From an uncultured Bacteroidales bacterium (GTDB lineage: Bacteria > Bacteroidota > Bacteroidia > Bacteroidales > FEN-979), in the NCBI GenBank assembly GCA_903875045.1, contig CAIQUS010000216.1, positions 1 through 44,999 of the forward strand: a DNA stretch of 44,999 nucleotides. Direction: 5' to 3'. Shown here in pieces: positions 7,765 to 16,600 of this stretch. How positions within the stretch are numbered: the first letter of the stretch is position 1; each line of letters begins with the position of its first letter. The notes under the pieces are model-generated. The model was given only the letters and a program-made list of their open reading frames with translations, searched no databases and was not told the DNA's origin. The translations under genes and the position numbers were made by a program.

Positions 7765-9423
7765 ATGGTAAAGAAAATGGCCGCCTTGATGGCACTTTGT
7801 GTATGGATGGGAATCCTTATTTCCGGTTGCACCGGTCCTTCCGGCAAAACAAACTCAGCTCTCACCCCTGAAGATTCACTGCTCCAGGTTAAAATCAACG
7901 AATACGCAACGGTAAAACTTACCACCGACCTCACAAAACTGAGCGACAACGAAAAAAAGATGATTCCCATATTGATCGAAGTGGCAGGCATCATTGATGG
8001 TTTATTCTGGGACCAGGCTGTGGGTGATAAAACGGCTTTTCTCGACACCATCAGTGACACCCTCATGCAACGGTTTGCATTAATCAACTACGGGCCGTGG
8101 GAAAGATTAAACGGCAACACTCCCTTCATCCCCGGCTTCGGAAATAAACCCGAAGGTGCAAATTTTTACCCCGCCGACATGACCAGGGAGGAGTTTGAAA
8201 AATGGAATGACAAGGATAAAACCAGTCAATACACCCTTATCCGCCGAAATGATGACAAATCATTGAAATCAGTTTGGTATCATGAGGCTTATTCAGCCCA
8301 AATAACCCGGGCAGCTGAATTGCTCAGACAAGCATCAACACTGGCAGATGATCCGGGATTGAAAAAATATCTTGAACTTCGTGCACAGGCTTTTTTAACC
8401 GATGACTATTTTGCCAGTGATATGGCGTGGATGGAAATGAAAAACAACACCATCGATTTTGTGATCGGCCCCATAGAAAATTACGAAGATGAACTTTTCG
8501 GGTATAAAACTGCCTACGAAGGCGCCCTTTTGATCAAAGACAAGGAATGGAGTCTGAAACTTGCCAAGTTTGCATCCTTTCTTCCCGAATTACAGTTAAG
8601 TTTACCTGTGGATGCAAAATACAAGAAGGAAAAGCCAGGCACCGACTCCGACCTTAACGCCTACGATGTTATATTTGTTTCCGGAAACTCAAATAAAGTG
8701 AGTAAGACCATCGCGATTAACCTCCCGAATGATGAGAAAGTGCAACTGGCAAAAGGTTCCCGCCGGCTTCAGCTTAAGAATGCGATGCGTGCAAAGTTTG
8801 ACAACATCCTTGTTCCTATTTCCGATGTGCTGATTGATTCAACACAGAAAAAGAACATTAAATTTGATGCTTTCTTCTCAAATGTCATGTTTCATGAAGT
8901 TGCCCATGGATTGGGCATCAAAAATACCATAACGGGTAAGGGAACTGTGAGAGAGGCCATGAAAGAGAAATATTCATCCATCGAAGAGGCAAAGGCCGAC
9001 ATCCTCGGACTTTTCATGACGACACAGCTTATTGCCAAAGGCGAAGTGACGGAAATTACTGCTGAAGATTGTTTCGTGACCTATATGGCAGGCCTGATCC
9101 GCTCGGTTCGTTTCGGGGCAGCAAGTGCACATGGAAAAGCAAATATGATGTGTTTTAATTTCTTCGCCGACAATGGTGCATTCGAGCGCAGTGCCGGAGG
9201 TACCTATATGGTTAACTTTGAGAAAACCCGTGAGGCTATGAATAAATGGGCAGCCATGGTCTTGAAATTCGAGGGAGATGGTGATTATCAGGGCGCCTCG
9301 GCCTATCTTGAAACCAACGGAAAGATCAGGGAGGTATTGCAAGCTGACCTTGAACGGCTTAAAACTGCCAAAATCCCTTTAGATATTGTATACGAACAGG
9401 GGGCCTCGGTGTTGGGGTTATAA
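7765..9423 (+). CDS. M49 (dipeptidyl-peptidase III-like) zinc peptidase, lipoprotein
   Basis: The ATG at 7765 is chosen because it gives an immediate signal peptide and follows the -7 box; the upstream TTG lies in the promoter. The product is 552 residues with a lipobox (ILISGC, Cys22). The catalytic region reads FHEVAHGLG, then ~40 residues later EEAKADILGLF, the paired zinc motifs of M49-like enzymes. The tail FLAGLIRSVRFGAASAHGKANM and the ending IPLDIVYEQGASVLGL are also typical of the bacterial family. The motif is HExxH, not the HExxGH hexapeptide of classical DPP III, so this belongs to a distinct branch whose dipeptidase specificity is uncertain. It is probably periplasm-facing or surface-anchored and degrades oligopeptides. 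Confidence 0.72.
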   Translation: MVKKMAALMALCVWMGILISGCTGPSGKTNSALTPEDSLLQVKINEYATVKLTTDLTKLSDNEKKMIPILIEVAGIIDGLFWDQAVGDKTAFLDTISDTLMQRFALINYGPWERLNGNTPFIPGFGNKPEGANFYPADMTREEFEKWNDKDKTSQYTLIRRNDDKSLKSVWYHEAYSAQITRAAELLRQASTLADDPGLKKYLELRAQAFLTDDYFASDMAWMEMKNNTIDFVIGPIENYEDELFGYKTAYEGALLIKDKEWSLKLAKFASFLPELQLSLPVDAKYKKEKPGTDSDLNAYDVIFVSGNSNKVSKTIAINLPNDEKVQLAKGSRRLQLKNAMRAKFDNILVPISDVLIDSTQKKNIKFDAFFSNVMFHEVAHGLGIKNTITGKGTVREAMKEKYSSIEEAKADILGLFMTTQLIAKGEVTEITAEDCFVTYMAGLIRSVRFGAASAHGKANMMCFNFFADNGAFERSAGGTYMVNFEKTREAMNKWAAMVLKFEGDGDYQGASAYLETNGKIREVLQADLERLKTAKIPLDIVYEQGASVLGL

Positions 9424-9497
9424 CATGAGCAGATGAAATTCATTTAAAAAAAGAATAATACTGTATATTTACCAACTGAATTTAATAATTACAACCT

Positions 9498-10931
9498 ATG
9501 GCAGATAATCTTCTCGAAAAGGCCAATGAAATACTTGATAAGGCACAGCTGGCATCAGCGGAATTTCATCAATTCGACCAGGAACAAACAGACAGAATTG
9601 TAGAGGCTGTTTTTAAAGCAGGGTTCAACAACCGGGTAAAGCTTGCAAAAATGGCCCAGGAGGAGACCGGAATGGGCAAATGGGAACATAAAGTGATCAA
9701 AAATGTACTCGGGACTCAATTGGTTTACGAAAGTATCAGGAATGAAAAGACTGTCGGCGTCATTTCGTCCGACCCAAAAACCGGGATCACTGAAATTGCC
9801 CAACCCCTGGGTCCTATTCTTGCGGTCATCCCCGTTACCAATCCCACCTCGACCACCATGTTTAAAATCCTGATTTGTCTTAAGTCACGCAACCCCATCA
9901 TCATCAGCGCACATCGCGGCGCTGCCAAATCATGCAGTGAAACAGTCAGAATTTGCTATGAAGCTGCTCTTGAAGCCGGTGCCCCGGAAGATTGCATCCA
10001 GATGATTTCCTCAGGCAGCAGGGATTTCACCCAGATGATCATGGGGCATCCAAAAGTTGCGCTTATCCTGGCTACTGGGGGCACAGGACTGGTGAAAGCT
10101 GCCTACAGTTCAGGGAACCCGGCCATAGGTGTAGGTCCGGGAAATGTTCCGGTATTTATCGATGAAAGTGCCGACATCCCCTTTGCCGTATCCAACATCA
10201 TATCATCCAAAACCTTCGACAATGGGACCATCTGTGCAAGTGAACAGGCCATTGTGGTGGTGAAAACCATTGAGCAGAAGGTAAGGGAGGAATTCGAAAG
10301 GCAACATTGTTATTTTTTGAATCCGGACGAAATCAGACAAGTTGAGAAGATCGCGATTGTGGCAGAAACAAACAGTATGAGTCCTTTTATTGTCGGACAG
10401 CCGGTCTCTGTCATTGCTGCCAAAGCGGGGATCAATGTTCCTGACGGCACCAAAATTCTGCTGGCAAAGCTTGATGGCATCGGAAAGGATTATCCGCTGT
10501 CTGTTGAAGTACTGGCGCCCATTCTGGCTTTTTACGCTGCTGATGATTACCATACCGCCGTGAATTTGTGCGTCGACCTGAATTATCTGGGCGGGATCGG
10601 ACACAGTGCGTGCATTTACGCCAATGACGAAAAAAGGATCATGGAGTATGCTGAATTACTGAATGCCGGACGTGTACTGGTTAACACACCTACCTCCCAG
10701 GGAGCGGTTGGCTACTTTTACAACCACCTGCCCCCCTCACTCACCCTGGGTTGCGGAACAGGAGGTAAAAATATCACCACAGAAAATATTACAGCAAAAA
10801 ACCTGATCAATATTCAACGGGTCAGCCGGCGTAAGCCAAATGAAATGTGGTTCAGCCATGACCAATCAAAATATTACGATGAATCGCTCGGTGCTGATGA
10901 AATCATGAAAGATTATTACAAAAATCATTAA
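9498..10931 (+). CDS. CoA-acylating aldehyde dehydrogenase (AdhE N-domain/EutE-like)
   Basis: Converts an aldehyde (probably acetaldehyde) and CoA to acyl-CoA with NAD, or the reverse. The 477-residue chain aligns with the N-terminal half of AdhE: IAQPLGPILAVIPVTNPTST, LKSRNPIIISAHRGA, ATGGTGLVKAAYSSGNPAIGVGPGN, and the catalytic loop DNGTICASEQA with nucleophile Cys246. It ends where AdhE would continue into the iron alcohol dehydrogenase domain, so it is stand-alone. No encapsulation peptide or microcompartment gene is nearby, making a PduP/EutE organelle role unlikely. A near-consensus -7 box TATATTTA lies at about 9463. A STAS-domain gene follows after 10 bp. Confidence 0.88.
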   Translation: MADNLLEKANEILDKAQLASAEFHQFDQEQTDRIVEAVFKAGFNNRVKLAKMAQEETGMGKWEHKVIKNVLGTQLVYESIRNEKTVGVISSDPKTGITEIAQPLGPILAVIPVTNPTSTTMFKILICLKSRNPIIISAHRGAAKSCSETVRICYEAALEAGAPEDCIQMISSGSRDFTQMIMGHPKVALILATGGTGLVKAAYSSGNPAIGVGPGNVPVFIDESADIPFAVSNIISSKTFDNGTICASEQAIVVVKTIEQKVREEFERQHCYFLNPDEIRQVEKIAIVAETNSMSPFIVGQPVSVIAAKAGINVPDGTKILLAKLDGIGKDYPLSVEVLAPILAFYAADDYHTAVNLCVDLNYLGGIGHSACIYANDEKRIMEYAELLNAGRVLVNTPTSQGAVGYFYNHLPPSLTLGCGTGGKNITTENITAKNLINIQRVSRRKPNEMWFSHDQSKYYDESLGADEIMKDYYKNH

Positions 10932-10941
10932 TCTGTATTCA

Positions 10942-11253
10942 ATGGTAAGCTTTACTTATAACGAGGAGAATAAAGTCCTGACGGCTACTTTTGCCGGACG
11001 CATGGACACAATAGCAGTTCAAAAGGTGAGTGAAATGATCAATATTCACATCCCTGTAAAAGAGGGGATATCTGGGGATAAAATAATTTTTGACCTTCGG
11101 GAAGTTGATTATATATCTTCCTCATTCATCCGGATTTGTGTCAGCACTGCCAAACAGGCGGGACCCGGGCAGTTTTCTATTGCCCATTGCCAGCCATTTG
11201 TAAAGAAAACGTTTAAAATCTCAGGGCTCGATGATATTCTGAATGTAACCTGA
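10942..11253 (+). CDS. STAS-domain protein (anti-sigma factor antagonist-like)
   Basis: 103 residues covering one STAS domain: strand VLTATFAGRMDT, helix VQKVSEMIN, strand DKIIFDLREVDYISSSFIRICV, and the closing KKTFKISGLDDIL. The serine cluster after DYI is where SpoIIAA-like proteins are phosphorylated, so it could act in a partner-switching circuit. No anti-sigma kinase or PP2C phosphatase gene lies in the window. The tight 10-bp spacing to the aldehyde dehydrogenase gene suggests co-transcription, an unusual pairing whose meaning is not known. Confidence 0.78.
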   Translation: MVSFTYNEENKVLTATFAGRMDTIAVQKVSEMINIHIPVKEGISGDKIIFDLREVDYISSSFIRICVSTAKQAGPGQFSIAHCQPFVKKTFKISGLDDILNVT

Positions 11254-11280
11254 TCTGTTCCAACTGGCTGAATTTGCTGA

Positions 11281-11309
11281 ATGATCCGGGCTCAAGCGCC
11301 CGGTATCAT
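11281..11309. terminator. Hairpin downstream of the STAS gene
   Basis: ATGAT-CCGGGC / GCCCGG-T-ATCAT forms an 11-bp stem around a TCAAGC loop, 28 bp after the STAS stop codon. There is no T-tract, so it may be an RNA 3'-stabilising hairpin or a weak terminator. Confidence 0.5.
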
Positions 11310-11326
11310 GCCATTTTCAGATTATA

Positions 11327-11358
11327 TTGTGTGAATCCAACAATTGTATGTATCTTTG
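11327..11358 (+). promoter_or_regulatory. Bacteroidota-type promoter of the DEAD-box helicase gene
   Basis: TTG at 11327-11329, a 21-bp spacer and TATCTTTG at 11351-11358. The predicted start near 11366 gives an untranslated leader of about 150 nt. Confidence 0.55.
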
Positions 11359-11441
11359 CAATCTCATTTGAAAGATTGTATTTCAATCTGTATGTAATCC
11401 TCCCACTTTTACAATTCAGCCCACGTACATTTTTTTAAAGA

Positions 11442-11484
11442 AACTCCGTTACAACGTTGTCATGACAACTTTGCAACCGGAGAA
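11442..11484 (+). promoter_or_regulatory. Palindromic leader element before the DEAD-box gene
   Basis: The leader holds two overlapping perfect palindromes, ACAACGTTGT (11451-11460) and GTTGTCATGACAAC (11456-11469), within an outer CTCCG...CGGAG pairing. It could fold as a hairpin in the mRNA or be a protein-binding site. Long structured leaders are common on cold-shock-type helicase genes, but no direct evidence is available here. Confidence 0.4.
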
Positions 11485-11514
11485 ATCAATTTTATATACA
11501 TTAATAAACATTAA

Positions 11515-12651
11515 ATGAATTTTGAAAATCTGAACCTTATCCAGCCTTTATTGAATGCTGTAAATAAGAAAGGGTACCTGAACCCGACACCAATCCAGGA
11601 AAAAGCGATCCCTACAGTTTTACAGGGAAAAGATATTTTTGGTTGCGCACAAACCGGCACCGGTAAAACGGCTGCATTTGCCTTACCCATTTTACAATTA
11701 CTTGAAACTGAAAAAGACCGTAATCAACGCAGGGCTGTCAGGGCTTTGATCCTTGCCCCTACCCGTGAACTGGTCGCCCAGATAAGCGAAGAGTTCAGCA
11801 CGTACGGCAAAGGACTCGACATCCGCATTGTTACCATTTATGGGGGTATATCACAAAAAAACCAGACCCAGGCGCTTCAAAGCGGGGTTGATATTATTGT
11901 TGCAGCGCCGGGCCGGTTGCTCGATCTGATGAACCAGGGATTTGTCCGCCTTGATAAAGTGGAATATCTGGTACTCGATGAAGCTGACCGCATGCTGGAT
12001 ATGGGATTTATCAATGATATCCGCAAGATCACCGCAAAACTGCCGGCAAAAAGGCAAACCATGCTCTTTTCGGCCACAGCGCCAGATGAAATCAGAAAAC
12101 TGGCTGCATCTTTATTGAATAATCCTGTCCAGATAAATCTTTCACCGGATACCATGCCACCAATCCTGGTTTCCCAATCGGTTTACCATGTAAAAAAAGA
12201 GAATAAGAAATTGTTACTCACACATGTCCTTAAAAATGAATCGCTTAAAAATGTACTCATCTTCACCCGTACCAAACATGGAGCGGATAAAGTTGTGAAA
12301 GATTTGATTCGCAACGGCATCAAGGCGCAAGCCATTCACGGCAATAAATCGCAGAGTGCACGCGACAAAGCCCTGAAAGATTTCAAAAGCAGGAGTATCC
12401 GAGTGCTGGTCGCCACCGATGTTGCCTCGAGGGGTATTGATGTTGACAAGTTAAGCCACGTGATCAACTACGAAATTCCGGAGCAGGCGGAGACTTATGT
12501 TCACCGCATCGGACGAACAGGGCGGGCCGGCGAAACCGGAGCGGCATTGTCATTTTGCTCCGCCGATGAAAAACCATATCTGAAGAATATTCATAAGCTG
12601 ATCCACAAAAATATTGATGTGGTTACTTCTCATCCGTTTGCCATTAATTAA
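11515..12651 (+). CDS. rhlE: DEAD-box ATP-dependent RNA helicase, RhlE type
   Basis: 378 residues with the full motif set: Q motif NPTPIQEKAIP, Walker A AQTGTGKT, Ia APTRELV, GG, Ib APGRLLDL, II DEAD, III SAT, IV LIFTRTK, V ATDVASRGIDV, VI HRIGRTGR. It unwinds short RNA duplexes and assists ribosome assembly or mRNA turnover. The chain ends shortly after the second RecA-like domain (HPFAIN), without the basic C-terminal tail of many RhlE proteins, so it is a minimal version. It has its own promoter and a strong terminator and is a single-gene unit. Confidence 0.93.
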   Translation: MNFENLNLIQPLLNAVNKKGYLNPTPIQEKAIPTVLQGKDIFGCAQTGTGKTAAFALPILQLLETEKDRNQRRAVRALILAPTRELVAQISEEFSTYGKGLDIRIVTIYGGISQKNQTQALQSGVDIIVAAPGRLLDLMNQGFVRLDKVEYLVLDEADRMLDMGFINDIRKITAKLPAKRQTMLFSATAPDEIRKLAASLLNNPVQINLSPDTMPPILVSQSVYHVKKENKKLLLTHVLKNESLKNVLIFTRTKHGADKVVKDLIRNGIKAQAIHGNKSQSARDKALKDFKSRSIRVLVATDVASRGIDVDKLSHVINYEIPEQAETYVHRIGRTGRAGETGAALSFCSADEKPYLKNIHKLIHKNIDVVTSHPFAIN

Positions 12652-12664
12652 GTCGAAACAAACT

Positions 12665-12692
12665 TTCCGGGTTTAAAAACCCGGAAGTTTTT
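12665..12692 (+). terminator. Rho-independent terminator of the DEAD-box gene
   Basis: A 10-bp perfect inverted repeat TTCCGGGTTT/AAACCCGGAA with a minimal loop, followed by a GTTTTT run, starting 14 bp after the stop codon. Confidence 0.8.
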
Positions 12693-12703
12693 ACAAGATT
12701 TTG

Positions 12704-12711
12704 TATTTTTG
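12704..12711 (+). promoter_or_regulatory. -7 box of the two-gene nucleotidyltransferase module
   Basis: TATTTTTG matches TAnnTTTG and lies 38 bp upstream of the ATG at 12749, just after the helicase terminator. Confidence 0.4.
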
Positions 12712-12748
12712 TGTTTCAATCAAAGGAAAAGAAATTTCCAGGCAGAAC

Positions 12749-13006
12749 ATGGAAAACCCAGCACTCATGCCAAAATTCGATGAACCGATGGAGGAATTTC
12801 TGAAATCAGACGGGTACCGGAAACCATCGGGGGAAATCACTTTTTCAGACTTCCAGGGCCAGGAAGAATCTAATTATGCCTACTGGCGTAGCCTTACTCC
12901 TGCTCAAAGGTTAGCATTGCATACCATCATGGTCCATTCCATCTATAAAGACACGGTGATGCGAAATTCCTGTAACCGGGGTTTTGAAATAGTTTTTACC
13001 GTTTGA
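12749..13006 (+). CDS. Small hypothetical protein paired with a nucleotidyltransferase-like gene
   Basis: 85 residues from the ATG at 12749 (an in-frame ATG at 12767 is also possible). The upstream extension of the open frame overlaps the -7 box and is unlikely to be translated. Visible features are a Lys/Asp-rich N-terminus (MPKFDEPMEEFLKSDGY) and the helix SLTPAQRLALHTIMVHSIYKD, a pattern common in small proteins encoded just before MNT-like genes. The stop is 5 bp before the next start, so the two are translationally coupled. It may be the small partner of a toxin-antitoxin-like pair, but this is inferred from arrangement only. Confidence 0.6.
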   Translation: MENPALMPKFDEPMEEFLKSDGYRKPSGEITFSDFQGQEESNYAYWRSLTPAQRLALHTIMVHSIYKDTVMRNSCNRGFEIVFTV

Positions 13007-13011
13007 TCCGC

Positions 13012-13479
13012 ATGAATATATTTAATGACTTTCATCAACGATTCGTGATCAGCCTGCTGGAAAACCAGGTAGAATTTCTGATTGTTGGCGGGTTATCTGT
13101 TGTTTTTCATGGATATATCAGAACAACCGGTGATATGGATTTATGGGTTCGTCCGACAAACGAAAATAAACTCAAACTCCTTCCGGTTATGGTTCGATTT
13201 GGTCTTTCAGCAGATTCAATTGATTTGCTGAATAGCAAGGACTTTACAGAAACGCTGGCATTTCATTTTAACAACCCTCCCGAAAAAATCGAATTTCTTA
13301 CTTCAGTATCAGGACTGAACTTTAACAACGCCTTAGAACGTTGTGACCATCTGAACATTGAAAATTACGATGTCCCTTTTCTGAGTTTCGAAGATCTGAT
13401 AATCAACAAAATGGTTGCAAGACGGCTCAAAGACCAGGCAGATGTTGAAGAATTACAAAAAATTCATCGCAAACAGTAA
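13012..13479 (+). CDS. Nucleotidyltransferase-fold protein (AbiEii/DUF6036-like)
   Basis: 155 residues from the ATG at 13012, preferred over an in-frame TTG at 13003 that overlaps the previous stop. The core LIVGGLSVVFHGYIRTTGDMDLWV is the nucleotidyltransferase signature: the GG turn followed by D.D metal ligands on the next strand. The C-terminal DVPFLSFEDLIINKMVARRLKDQADVEEL carries the conserved LI.NK..A.R.KD..D motif of this family. Related proteins act as toxins (AbiEii, modifying tRNA) or as stand-alone proteins of unknown role. It converges with dnaE across palindromic repeats. Confidence 0.75.
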   Translation: MNIFNDFHQRFVISLLENQVEFLIVGGLSVVFHGYIRTTGDMDLWVRPTNENKLKLLPVMVRFGLSADSIDLLNSKDFTETLAFHFNNPPEKIEFLTSVSGLNFNNALERCDHLNIENYDVPFLSFEDLIINKMVARRLKDQADVEELQKIHRKQ

Positions 13480-13506
13480 CTAATTATCAACAGGTTAGGA
13501 AGTCTT

Positions 13507-13574
13507 GATTCATGGGGCTCAAGCCGGAAGACATGAATCAAACCTAAACCTAAACAGTTGGCTAAAGCCAACTG
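13507..13574. repeat. Two palindromes plus short tandem repeat between convergent genes
   Basis: GATTCATG/CATGAATC enclose a GGGCTCAAGCC-containing loop (13507-13539). A direct repeat of AACCTA follows, then a perfect 9-bp stem CAGTTGGCT-AA-AGCCAACTG (13555-13574). The GGCTAAAGCC core resembles REP-like elements often seen in Bacteroidota intergenic regions. Probable role: two-way 3' hairpins for the nucleotidyltransferase gene and dnaE. Confidence 0.6.
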
Positions 13575-13617
13575 CAATAGACAGTTCATTCCGGGAATCT
13601 ATTTCAGCCAGCTTCAA

Positions 13618-16600
13618 TTATCCCCTCGGATCACCCTTCAACGGCATCTTCGCCATCTTTTCAACGGTCATGCTTGGAAAGCCAAACTCCTCCACTATTT
13701 TTCCCTTGACCAGATAAACCCCCTCGCCCCGAAAAGGGTATGAGGTAACTGCCTTCGGAAAATGGACGGTATCAAAGAAGCGCCCGTTGACATCGATGAA
13801 AGTGCCAAAGTGCATCCACTCCCTTTTAATCGTACGAACATATTTAATGGTAACGAGCAGCCCCAGCATACGAATAGTTTTTCCGACGTATGAGGTCATT
13901 TCGTGTGCAAGGATGTCGCCCCTGAATTTCGTCGCCAGCAAATCGAAATAGGAATAGGTAACCGGAAATCCAAGCAGTTCGATTTCATCGTACACATCGG
14001 CAATGAGATTCTGTTCAAGTTCTGGAAGTATAAATTTCTTAACCGGAATGGAATTGAAAATTGAGAATTGGAAATTGACTACAGAACCTTCGGCATCTGT
14101 TTGCCCGGTTTCGCCATTTCGTGATTTCGCCATTTCGCTATGTTTACCCAGCAGAACATGGGCCTCCCACAACAGCGATGCCTTGGGTTTACCCGTGAAG
14201 CGGAATGCCCCCACCCGGATAAGAATGATCAGTTGGTCAAGGGTAACCGGAACACGTTGTATAAAATCATCCAGGTCAGCATAAGGCTTTTCTTCCATTC
14301 TTAAATCGTACATCTCATATCGTAAATCCGTAACCGCTTTTCCCACACCCGCTTCCAGGCCTGTCACATGGATAAAACCCAAAAAAATATCCTTTCCCCG
14401 GATACACGTCTTATATTCACTCCGGTTAACGCAAGGCACATGCAGATTTGCACCTGATACCTTCGCCTCGTTGAAATAAACCCACGAGGAATAGAATCCC
14501 CCGAAATTATTGATTACCCCTGTGATGAACTCCAGCGGGAAATGGGCTTTAAGATAAAGGCTCTGGTAACTTTCCACTGCGTATGAAGCTGAATGGGCTT
14601 TTGAAAAGGAGTAACCGGCAAACGATTCGATTTGCCGCCACACCTCTTTGGTTACCTCTTCGGGATACCCGGATTTTCTGCAATTCTCGAAAAACTTGTC
14701 GATGATACGCTGCAACTCCTTTTTCGACCGGTATTTTCCGCTCATGGCCCGCCTGATCACATCGGCATCGGCCAGGTCGAGACCGGCAAAATGGTGGCAG
14801 ATCTTCAGCACATCCTCCTGGTAAACCATCACACCATAGGTTTCCTTCAACTGCTGCTCCATCACCGGATGCAAATATTTAAATTTATCGGGATGATGAA
14901 ACCGGAAAATATACTCTTTCATCATTCCTGAGCGTGCCACGCCCGGGCGGATGATCGAACTGGCAGCCACGAGTGTCCGATAGTTGTCGCAATGCAATTT
15001 CTTCAGCAATCCGCGCATGGCAGGGCTTTCAACGTAGAAGCATCCAATGGTACGGGCATTGCGCAACTGCTCCTTTACCATTTCATCCTCTTTGAATGCC
15101 TGCACCTTGTGGACATCGATTGCAACACCTCTGTTCTTTTTCACGATCTCCACCGTTTCATAAATATGGCCAATGCCCCGCTGGCTCAGAATGTCGAGTT
15201 TTTCAAAACCGATGTCTTCTGCCACGTACATATCGAACTGTGTGGTTGGAAAACCTTTGGGGGGCATATCAAGTGCGGTATAACAGGTAATAGGTTCCTC
15301 AGAGATGAGCACCCCGCCGGCATGGATGCTGCGCAGGTTCGGAAAGTCGGCCATCATCTCCCCGAGTTCATTGATCTTGCGGATAATATGGTTATTATGG
15401 ATCGCCTCCTCCGGATGTTTGAGAAAAGCATCGATCTCCCCTTTCGGCAACCCGTGAACCTTGCCAAGTTCACGGTAAATAGATTTATCCCTGAAGGTGG
15501 ACATGGCGCCGAGGAGGGCGGTGTGCGCATGTCCATACCTTTTAAATATATAGTCGAGCACTTCATCGCGTTCCTTCCATGAGTAGTCGATGTCGAAGTC
15601 GGGCGGTGAGGTTCGTTTGGGATTGATGAAGCGTTCAAAATAGAGGTCGAGTTCGATGGGATCCACATCGGTGATACGCAGGCAATAGGCCACGATGCTG
15701 TTGGCACCACTCCCCCGCCCCACGTGATAAAAACCACGTGACATGGAATAGCGGAGGATATCCCAGGTGATCAGAAAATAGGAGGCAAAACCCATCTTAT
15801 CTATGATTTCCAGTTCATGGCGGATGCGGCGCCCTGCCTCGCCATGGCCTTTTCCATAACGGTATTGAAGTCCGTCCATGGCCAGTTTTTCGAGGAGTAC
15901 GCGATCATCGTAGTGGTCGCCGGTGAAGGTTTTTTTGTTTTTACAGGCCTTGAAATCGAAGTCGATGGAGCACGCTTCAACCAGTTTTTGGGTATTGCGG
16001 ATAATTTCAGGAAAATCGCGGCACGTTTCGAGCAATTCATCAACGGGCAACATGATCTCATCGCAGGATGCGACCTGATGGGCTTCAAGCCGGCTCAGCA
16101 ACACATTGTGGTCGACCGCCCTGAAGTTGCGGTGCAGTTCGTACTCCTGCCTGTTGCGGAAAGTAACCGGGGCCATCAGCACCATCCGGGGAATGAGGTC
16201 GCGGTGGCGGGAAAGCATGAGGGGGCTGAGTTCGGAGGGGCGCACACCAATATACGATTGACGATTGACGATTGACGATGTTGCCTTAGTTGCCGAAGGC
16301 AAATCATTTGAAATTCGAAATTCGTTGTTCAATATCCGATATTCAAAACTGCCTGTAGACGAACGAAGGACGGATGAAATGGGATAAATAACAAAGACAT
16401 TATTGAATTCAGGGGCCTTATCCGGCAAGGGCAGGTTATTGAGGTTGTGGTGGCTCAGAAATTCGTTCAGCTCGCGGAAGCCCTCATTATTTTTGGCCAG
16501 CCCGGTGTAAAGCAGCCGGTCGTCGCGCCGGAATTCGATCCCTGCGATGGGTTTGATCTTTTTCTCTTTGCACACAGCAACGAAATCCATGATACCCGTG

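Noticed and set aside
9498-10931. Bacterial microcompartment enzyme (PduP/EutE)
   Set aside because: No shell-protein genes nearby and no N-terminal encapsulation extension was evident.
13540-13554. Telomere-like AACCTA repeats
   Set aside because: Only about two units long, in a chromosomal intergenic region; a chance or REP-linked short repeat.
14992-15582. 196-codon open frame antisense to dnaE
   Set aside because: It overlaps conserved polymerase motifs on the other strand and its residue pattern matches no protein family.
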